A stretch of 64,000 nt of DNA from Metarhizium brunneum (taxonomy: Eukaryota; Ascomycota; Sordariomycetes; Hypocreales; Clavicipitaceae). Below, piece by piece: positions 56,301 to 64,000 of this stretch. The number at the start of each line of letters is the position of its first letter. The stretch's first letter is position 1. Position numbers and translations under genes: made by a program. The notes under the pieces were generated by a model. The model did no database searches. It was not told where the DNA came from and saw only the letters and a list, made by a program, of their open reading frames with translations. The stretch covers positions 1,302,001 through 1,366,000 of the forward strand of contig NC_089422.1 of assembly GCF_013426205.1 (NCBI RefSeq). Direction: 5' to 3'.

Positions 56301-58033
56301 ATGCAGCTCCCTGCGGCCACCATGACTAAACCATCGCACGGGTCTTCACTCCTTCAGGCCCGCGACTCTCGTTCCCATTCCCATTCTCATTCATTCTTTC
56401 ACCGGTTTCGACATCGCCCGCTCCATGCGCATGACCCAGAACAACAGTCCTTCGGCGACGACGCAGCTAGCGACAACGGCTTCGGGAATCACCTCGGAGC
56501 CAACGTCGAGCTGGACTCTTCCAACAATGCTCTCGCCAAGCGCGATGCGAGCGAAACTTCCCAACCGGTTGCCGTCAATGCTGTAGGTGATGAGCAGACT
56601 TCTCTCGTTACCCATGTCCGTCAGACTATTTCGCTCGTTCAATATGTTGACCCGTGGGGTTCGACCTATGAGACCAAGACCATCTATTCGCCGCCAAACA
56701 CCGTTGTTGTTGATCCCAAGACTGGCGAAACCATCGATATTTCTAGCGGCCCCGAATCAACCGTAGCCCTTCCTGGGCCTACCCCAAGCGGGAGCACGTA
56801 TTCCTCTTCGTCTCTCGATTCTGCTACGCCAACGTCGCTGAGCCCGACTCTCACATCTACACCTTCGTCTGCCACTGTCAAACCCGCCTACCCTAGCGTA
56901 GGCGACATTCGAAACTCAACAAGCTGTAAGCCGTCTCCGTCCTGTCACCTTGTTGCATCATCATGGCACGTATCATTTTTTTTAACTTGGATCCCATAGC
57001 CGCCTTTCCTAGCAACTCGTCGTTTGCTACACCGTCAAATAGTTCATCAATATATAAATTAATTTCCACCTCTGTGCCGATATCAACAGCCGATTCGTCA
57101 ACAACCGATTCGTCAACCACCTCGGAAACGAAGAGTACTTCGACATCTGCCCACTCCACCCACTTGACTTCCTCGTCCTCTTTTTTGACCTCGTCCTCCT
57201 TCTCGTCGTCGGTATCGTCGTCGTCGTCGTCGTCGTCGTCGTCATCGTCATCGCCATCGTCATCGCCATCGACGTCATCTTCTTCGGCGACGACGACCGC
57301 ACCGGGCAATGGCTATGGCACGATCACGGTTCCCGGCAGCCTGCCAACAACGCAATCGGAAGCCGGCTCTAGCAGCGGAGACAGCCTGACGCCCCAGCAG
57401 AAGCAGGTAATTGGTGGTGTAGTTGGTGCTGTGGCCGGCGTAGCAGTCATTGGCTTACTCTTGATGTTGTTTCTGCGGTGGAAGAAGAGGAAGGGCAGCT
57501 CTACCATACTGGACAGCCAATCAGGGGGGGCAACCTCGCGAACCCTTGGAGATGGTACATCAGGCGACAGCGGGTCAGGAGGAGCCATGGCGGAACGGGC
57601 AGCAGCCCCCGGGGCCGTGGCTGCCACTCTCGCTAGCCTGACGGGAAAACGAGCTCCACAAACCTCACACTCTGCAGACAGTGGTGAACGGGGATTCTAC
57701 CGAGTTTCGGGCAGAAAACTTCCATCAGTGTTGCACAGCGGTGGAGATGGATATTCTGATCCTAGAGGAAGCGCAACCAGCGGTAGTTCAGACTACCATC
57801 GAGGCTCGCAGGCATTCGCGCCAACATCTGCAGGCAAAGGACAATTCGCCTTGGGAGTGCCCATGCGACCTATTAGCGGCGTCCCTATCATTCGATCCGG
57901 CCCAGCAAGGATACCTATCACCCAGAACCCGTTCGCCGATCCGCCTGCTTCACCTAACAATTTATCAACGAGGACGCTGGGATCCCGCGAAAGCCCAAGA
58001 GCTTCGGGGTCAAAATTTCAAGAAAAAATTTAG
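56301..58033 (+). CDS. Ser-rich single-pass membrane protein (Mid2/WSC-like architecture)
   Basis: Two exons: 56301-56925 and 57000-58033, with a 74-nt intron (GTAAGC donor, CATAG acceptor), giving 552 residues. The outer part is dominated by Ser, Thr and Pro, with a pure Ser run near residues 280-305 encoded by TCG/TCA repeats. One transmembrane segment follows at about 345-368 (VIGGVVGAVAGVAVIGLLLM), bounded by RWKKRKG. A cytosolic tail of about 180 residues is rich in Gly, Ser and Arg, with PITQNPFADPP near its end. This is the architecture of fungal wall-stress sensors and mucin-like proteins, but I see no WSC cysteine domain. The N-terminus is His-rich (SHSHSHS) and no classical signal peptide is seen; a second ATG lies at 56322. 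A missed 5' exon is possible. Role in wall sensing is inference only. Confidence 0.72.
57208..57276. repeat. TCG/TCA trinucleotide repeat encoding poly-Ser
   Basis: Imperfect run of TCG, TCA and CCA codons inside the Ser-rich membrane protein gene. Length change by whole units would keep the frame and alter the extracellular stalk. Confidence 0.85.
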
Positions 58034-61000
58034 AGGAGACTTTTTCTGCTCTCCTGGACCCTTTCTTGTTATATTTTGAACAATCATCTTGCAGCCGGCG
58101 AGTTGCGTATTTATTCAATTTTTTCAAGATTTATTTAGAGCCTTCTATGTACATATTTGTCGCGTCTTAGATGCTCGTGTATTCATCACATCGGGGCTCT
58201 CGACCCCTCATTACCAACTGGGGCAATTTCTGACGTCGTTATCCGCGTTTGATATGAGCCCATTGGTTTATTAATATGAAGGGAAGGCTTATGAATCAAA
58301 AAGCGTGTTTAATTACGAGTCTTGTGTATTTATCCGTGATGTCATAGTTGGGGCTGGTTGTAGCTAGAGAGGTTGAGTTGACCATTTTGAAGTCTGACAA
58401 GCTGATGCGTGCAAATAACTACTGCCGTGCTTGTAGTCAAGGCTCCAATGGTATATCATCTGACCGCCAGGTGCTGCTATCAACCAGACATGACTTTGAC
58501 GCATCATACTTAAGTACCTACCCTAGGTACCAAGTAGGACATGCACGTTCATTTCGCGTAGATGTGTAAGTGGCAAAGGTTTTGATTTTTTTTTTTAAAA
58601 AAAAAAAGTATAAATAAAAAACCAATCACAGAGCAACAGCGTCAGCGATTTCACTGCCATGATGCTCGTTTCAATCGAGGCATGAATCGACATGCATGCT
58701 TTGGAATCATTTGCGCATCTGACACAACGATGCGGCACGTGGTCGCATATCGGCACTTGGCTGACGTTTGGCCAGCCACAGCACTGCGACTTGGTGCGAC
58801 AAAACGCAAAGGCCGCACAATCCGCGCTCAGGGAATCGGGCACGCATCTCAACCACCGGGGAATAAGGCTTGGCGAATCTCTGGCCCGGCAGTAATCTGC
58901 AGCATGGGGGGGCGGTTTACCTTTTCTGTGCGACTGCCGGCGACGTTTTGGCGCATTGCTAGTTGGTGGTTTGTAGGTTATGACGGGCGCACAAGCCCTT
59001 TTTTTGCTGCCGCAAGTCTGAGACCAGAACTGAAACAGGAACGTGGGGCGGGTTGGAGGAGCAGAAGCGGAATTATGCAAAGGCCAACGCCTTTTTCTAT
59101 TCGACTGGACTTGACACTTTATCCATGACAAATACTTGACTGTTTTCCTTTCTTGCGGTTTGCTCCCTGTCGCTCAAAAGTGCACAGCCACTCCGCAATT
59201 AGGGGTTCCTCAACTTGACCAGGCGAGAAAGCTTGTAGACCCTGTTGCCTGCGGTCTAGGAGCGGAGTTTACGGAGTTGACGTTGCAGAGGAATTCACGC
59301 TAGGCTCTGTTGAAGAAGTAAGATGCTATCAATGATTGGGAGATTTTATTTTTGCCACGCTATTTTTGCCGTTGTCCATTACAAACAGGTGTAGAGAGCG
59401 CATGAATAGATAGGTGAGATCATGTTTCACGTGCAATTCCACGCGTTCTTTTTCTTTGCCAAGAATTCCTTCTTTCCGCATCTACGTGCTTGATGGTGCA
59501 AAATGTCAGCAGAGGTGGGCGAATGGTTATGTATCCCTTACGTTTTAACAGGCCCTGTTGCACATAGTCCATGTCCGAACTCCTCTTGTCAGCAGGAACA
59601 GGAGGATACATAGGGTCGCGCCAAGGTTAGCTCCGCCAGACACGGAGCACTTGGCATTCAATGGGGGCTGGGATGTATCAGCCCAAAGCTGGCTGCTGGT
59701 CTTGTTAAACAACGTCAAACATGCTCCCCAGCTGTGCTCCTGGGCCGAGGCTAGGAGCAGCTAGGTAACAAGGCGATAACCTCGAAACGCGATACCTCGC
59801 TAGTTGTAACGACTGCGGAAAAAAAGTTGACTCTCCTGCATAGTCGAGGTAGCTATCAGTCCCTAGTGTTGCAAATAGCGAAAAGGCTGGTAAAGGGGGG
59901 TCGACGAGACTCTCGACGAGCCGTGAATGATGAGATCTGACCATCGTTGGCCAGCATTGGCATTGCCACCGCCAAAGTCGGGTGGACAGGGGCATACGTC
60001 AGTACATACTACCGGCCATGGCGGAAGCGGTTGAAGACAAACGGCATCATGCGTTCTCGTCTCATGTTGGCCTTGCAGTGTCATGCTGCGGACATGGTCA
60101 ACAACGGAGCCGTGGGGTGGCCAGGGCACTGGGGAAAGTCGGAACAGGATCCGAGAGTGTGGTAAACTGACGTGGGCAAAACGAGTCAATTGGTTTGAGA
60201 AGCAGGTTCACTTGATGCGTGGTCAAGAGTCAAGACTCCTCTCTGCCAGTGCAAGGGCCTCTCAGCCTCAACTGGCACTCCGTACATGTACGTGGTTGTA
60301 CAACTCCAAGTGTCAATCCTGATGATCGTGTCGGCGAGATGCCGTCCAAGAGCGGTGCGGCTTGGCTCCAACAGGCCTGGAGGTGGGCTGGCTGCCTCGA
60401 CATAGGCTTTGCCTCCAAAGTCAATGTAGTCGGTGACAAAAGTCCCAAGGTCCAGAGGGAAACCCGTTGTCAGGTCTCTCGGTATCACAAGTCGCATCGA
60501 ACCAGAGGCCTGGCGTCAGGGCTGCAGGTCCCTGCCTGCTACCGGTTGAGTCTCTGAGTTACTGGGCGCCTGTCTGGTTGCCGGCCAATCCGGATGCACT
60601 CTCAGCTGGGCTGGTTCACATGCTGCTCGTTCAATGTTCCATCCCAAAGTTTCCTTGGATTTCTTCGTACTTATCATTGTAAGCTTCCGATTCCCTCTCT
60701 GAACACGGCACCAGTACGCCTGCCAACCTGCGCCCATCCATCCACGAACTCTTCGCCCCAGCCGGAATCTTGACGCCCGTGTTGGCTTATTTAGAATTGA
60801 CAAGACGGTTGAGCCGCCAGACCCTGGCTTTTTTTGGGGCCAGCCCTGTGCACCCGTCATTCACTGCCCGACACCCGTTGACCAGGCTTGACTGCTGTCC
60901 GCCGCCGTGCTTATCCACCAGGCCACTCCGCCAGTCCGTGCCCCCCGCCAGTCCCAGACTTCCCTTGAGGACTTAAGATCCCCGTGGCCACTCACACCAT

Positions 61001-61468
61001 CTGCGTTGAGCCATCGAATGGTTGTTTTAGATCGGCATCCGAATACGCCTTCTCCAGCCTACCTTTGCAATTACCAATACAAACCACTGGCCCTCCCCCT
61101 TCTCTCCAAACCGTCTCCCCCAACCCCGTGCCACCGTTGGCAACTTCTTTTTTTTTGTGTCTCGCCCAGTTCCGCATCGTCGTTGGACCTGACTCGACAT
61201 CAAAATTCCACCGTGCTGCATCACACGCACCTGCAGAAGCCATCGCCGGCCGCGAAACTGGCCCGCACTCGAGAGGTTCTACAACGACAGAAATTCGCAC
61301 AGGAAGCTCGAGCCACCACGATCGATTGCTCGCCTCGCCATTTTGCGCCAAACTTGCCCCCCTCCGTGCATGCGCTCCAAACCAGCTCTCTGAGCTTTGC
61401 CCTTCCGTCCATCAAGTCTGCCGATAGTCCCCTGCTTCCAGACGCCTATACATACTGTTGCTGTTGCC
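58034..61468. other. Long intergenic region and probable long leader
   Basis: About 3.4 kb without a supportable gene. It holds a T11A11 inverted repeat at 58586-58607. The last 600 bases before 61469 are pyrimidine-rich with several short upstream ORFs, as in leaders of fungal regulators. The 227-codon ORF at 60907-61590 overlaps the real start and is rejected. Confidence 0.4.
58586..58607. repeat. T11A11 perfect inverted repeat
   Basis: Eleven T followed directly by eleven A, about 550 bases downstream of the membrane protein stop. It could be a nucleosome-excluding or 3'-end element; it encodes nothing. Confidence 0.8.
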
Positions 61469-64000
61469 ATGGACCACATGAACTTTCAGATACCCGGCAT
61501 GGGACCACCGCCCATCATGAACCAACCGCCCCAGATATTTGGCGGATATGGCCCGGATGGTTTACCCAATGCTCCTCAGATACCGGCTGACCTGGCTGCA
61601 CACATGTTTCCCGACACCCATCTTCTCATGGAAGACACGAACGAAGCCAAAAGAAGAAGAATTGCGAGGGTGAGAAAAATTCCACGCTCAGTCCTGTCGA
61701 GCTGAATGCTAATGCTGCATGGGGTCATAAGGCTTGTGACATGTGTAGGAAGAAGAAGATCAAGTGTGACGGCAAGCTGCCTGCCTGCACTCACTGCATC
61801 AACTACAAGACAGATTGTGTCTTCACCCAAGTGGAGAAGAAGCGAAGTCCTCCCAAAGGGTTGGTTCCCCTCGTCATATAACCGACACTGGCTCAAGCTA
61901 GCTTAACGAGTTCTCGGATGTCTGCTAACACGTACATCTTCGTAGAGCCAAATATATCGAAGGATTAGAGAATAGGTTGGGTCGCATGGAGCATTTGTTG
62001 CGACTCTCAGGTACGCCAACTTTTCGATGCCAGAATGAGCATTGACATATGTGATGACTAACAGCCATGGCAAAAAAGGCCTGCTGAGCGAGGATGACAG
62101 CGGTACCGACTTGGGCGCACTGGAGAAGAAATTGACAGAGAAATCACGCCAGGCCTCGACTGTTGCAACCAGTCCCATTTCTCCTTCACAGGCAACGTCA
62201 GGGCAGGATGGCACCGCCTCGACACCACAGAGTGCTCTCACATCGCCCGATCCAACCAAAGACAAGGACAAGGACAAGGACGAGAAACGCAAATCCACAA
62301 CGCCCGGGGATGAGAGAACAGGTGACGGAGAAGAAGAGGTCGAAGCCCTTTCGGAGATGATGTGTTCTCTTGTTACCAATCAATGTGGCGAAACTCGATA
62401 CATTGGCTCGTCTTCGGGCTTTTCCATCTTCTCACCAAAGGGTATTCAGTGGGTCAACGGGCGTACTGGGGACGATTCATTTGCCAAGATGATATCTGAG
62501 GTATCTGTGGATGATCACAAATGGACGAACTGGAAGCCTGAAGTTTTCGGTGACCTGTTCCAGCGACGGGTATTCAGGCCGCTGCCGCCGAAAAATGAGG
62601 CAATGTCCCTTTTACAGGACTACTTCGAGAACTTCAACTGCATGTTTCCCCTGTTTCACCAACCGACTTTCATGCATTTAGTTGAGAGACAATACTCGTC
62701 TGATCCGTATGAAGGCTCCGGATGGTGGGCAAGCTTGAACTGTGCACTGGCCATCGCGCATCGCCTACGGGTCATGAGCAACCTGGTGCCGCAGGAGGAG
62801 GATGAGAAGGCTTGGGCGTATCTGAAAAACGCCATGGCAGTATTTCCAGAGCTAACTATGCGGAACACGGATTTACTAAGTGTGCAGGCTCTGCTTGGCA
62901 TGGCGTTGTTCATGCAAGGAACGCCGAATCCTCAGCCCACCTCCCTCTTGATTGCTGCCGCCATTAGGCTTTCGCACAGTATCGGACTTCATAAACGTGG
63001 AACGGGATTCAACTTGAACCCCATCGAAATCGAACAACGAAAGAGAGTATTTTGGATTGCATACATGCTAGACAAGGACCTATGCCTTCGATCTGGACGG
63101 CCAGCTGCACAAGATGATGACGATATGAATGTGGAGCTTCCGGACGCCAACCCCCCCGACAACATTGGAAACATCCCTCTGGCGGATGGAAAGGGCAAAA
63201 TGAACCTCTTCCGTGTTATTTGTGAATTTACTGTTATTGAAAGTAATGTTTACAAGCGGCTGTACTCGACAAAAGCGACGAAACAATCCGATGGAGAGCT
63301 TTTGAATACCATCGGTGAACTGGACCAGGAATTGGAGGAATGGAAGGACAGAATTCCCGTTGACTTTCGACCGGAACATGAGATAAAGGCGTCCCATACA
63401 CCGTTGATATTGCATGTTGTCATGCTCCATTTCACGTACTACAACTGTTTGACGACTATTCATCGCATGTCAATTCACCATGGTTATTGGACAAGCAGAC
63501 TGTCAAACTATGCCATTCAAGGCTTGAATTCGAGGCCTCTGAATCCAAGGGTTTTCTCTTCCGCTCAACTGTGCACAGCAGCCGCTCGAGCCTCAATCTC
63601 TCTGCTGAAATATGTCCCACAAGGTGACTTTTCATGCGTTTGGTAAGTCATAGTCTTAATGACAGGACAGGTACAGAGCTAACAATACATGACCAGGCTC
63701 ATTCTTTACTTTCCCGTGTCAGCACTCATGACTTTGTTCAGCAACATTCTTCAAAATCCCCTTGACCCCCGTGCCAAGTCTGATACAAAGTTGATGGACC
63801 TTGTTGTTACATTCTTATCGATGCTGGGCCAAGAGGCTGAACAGGGAGGCGTGCACCGCATGCTCGGCATATGCTCCGAATTCGTACGTATCTCTAAAGT
63901 GGTGATTGAAAGGGCAGAAAAGGAGCAGTCTTCTAGGCGAAAGCGCAAGAATGTAGACTCGGGATCGAAAAACAGCACTGTAACAAACTCTTCCAGCAAG
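61469..64000 (+). CDS. Zn(II)2Cys6 fungal transcription factor, cut by window end
   Basis: Exons: 61469-61669, 61732-61859, 61946-62010, 62079-63642 and 63697 to beyond 64000; 754 residues are visible with no stop. After a Pro/Met-rich N-terminus comes [20 protein letters not shown] with the full cluster C-x2-C-x6-C-x5-C-x2-C-x6-C (ending TDCVF), one residue shorter than usual in the middle loop. A linker and coiled coil follow ([20 protein letters not shown]). The acceptor at 62078 is chosen because it gives [16 protein letters not shown] without a gap. The fungal transcription factor domain (PF04082) starts near [16 protein letters not shown], with [20 protein letters not shown] and [20 protein letters not shown] further on. 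Nuclear DNA-binding regulator; target unknown. The visible end is a basic, Ser-rich region. Confidence 0.9.

Noticed and set aside
60907..61590. 227-codon plus-strand ORF
   Set aside because: Starts in the pyrimidine-rich leader and overlaps the first exon of the Zn2Cys6 gene in another frame; Pro/Ser/Leu-rich composition reflects CT-rich leader DNA.
1..64000. CRISPR arrays, bacterial operons or ribosome binding sites
   Set aside because: The window is clearly from a fungal nuclear genome with spliceosomal introns, so these feature types do not apply and none was seen.

Overview
This 64 kb window comes from a filamentous ascomycete, most likely a sordariomycete of the order Hypocreales. The signs are short introns (about 50-110 nt) with GT(A/G)NGT donors, CTNAC branch sites and YAG acceptors; a HET-domain gene; several Zn(II)2Cys6 or fungal-specific transcription factors; an eqolisin protease; a GH55 glucanase; and scattered AT-rich islands like RIP-decayed repeats. 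The genus cannot be fixed from the sequence alone. I support 22 protein genes and rebuilt exon structures by hand for the spliced ones. I found no rRNA, CRISPR array or convincing tRNA.

Layout. 0.4-11.3 kb: a Golgi-type glycosyltransferase, a tiny two-exon Ser/Thr-rich GPI-anchor-like protein, an eqolisin (G1) protease, a DUF3669 protein and a six-exon GH55 glucanase-like protein. 12.2-20.4 kb: a 15-exon CTP synthase, a B-type dye-decolorising peroxidase, a fungal-specific transcription factor without a zinc cluster, and a short-chain dehydrogenase. 20.4-32.4 kb is gene-poor: a truncated Zn2Cys6 regulator, a 30-residue metallothionein, a repeat-bearing cell-surface or stress-type protein, a second dehydrogenase and a secreted lipase. 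34.2-43.4 kb: an orphan protein with a MYND-like zinc motif, an HSL-type esterase and a 1961-residue CCCH/NF-X1/RZ-finger helicase of the ZNFX1/Hrr1/SAD-3 type. 45.8-64 kb: an AMP-binding-like protein with no P-loop, a HET protein, a lipase-like hydrolase with a coiled coil, a Ser-rich single-pass membrane protein and a Zn2Cys6 regulator cut by the window edge.

The genes do not form one pathway. There is no PKS, NRPS or terpene backbone gene, so this is not a conventional biosynthetic cluster. Several products act at the cell surface or outside the cell (protease, GH55, lipase, GPI-like and Ser-rich proteins), and several are regulatory or self/non-self related (HET, RNA-silencing-type helicase).

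The most notable observations are the CTP synthase structure (8- and 9-nt microexons, a 14-nt exon and a GC-AG intron), the metallothionein whose last codon and stop sit on a 6-nt exon, the P-loop-less adenylate-forming protein, the MYND-like orphan, and eight copies of the 9-mer TACGGAGTA within 1.5 kb of non-coding DNA.
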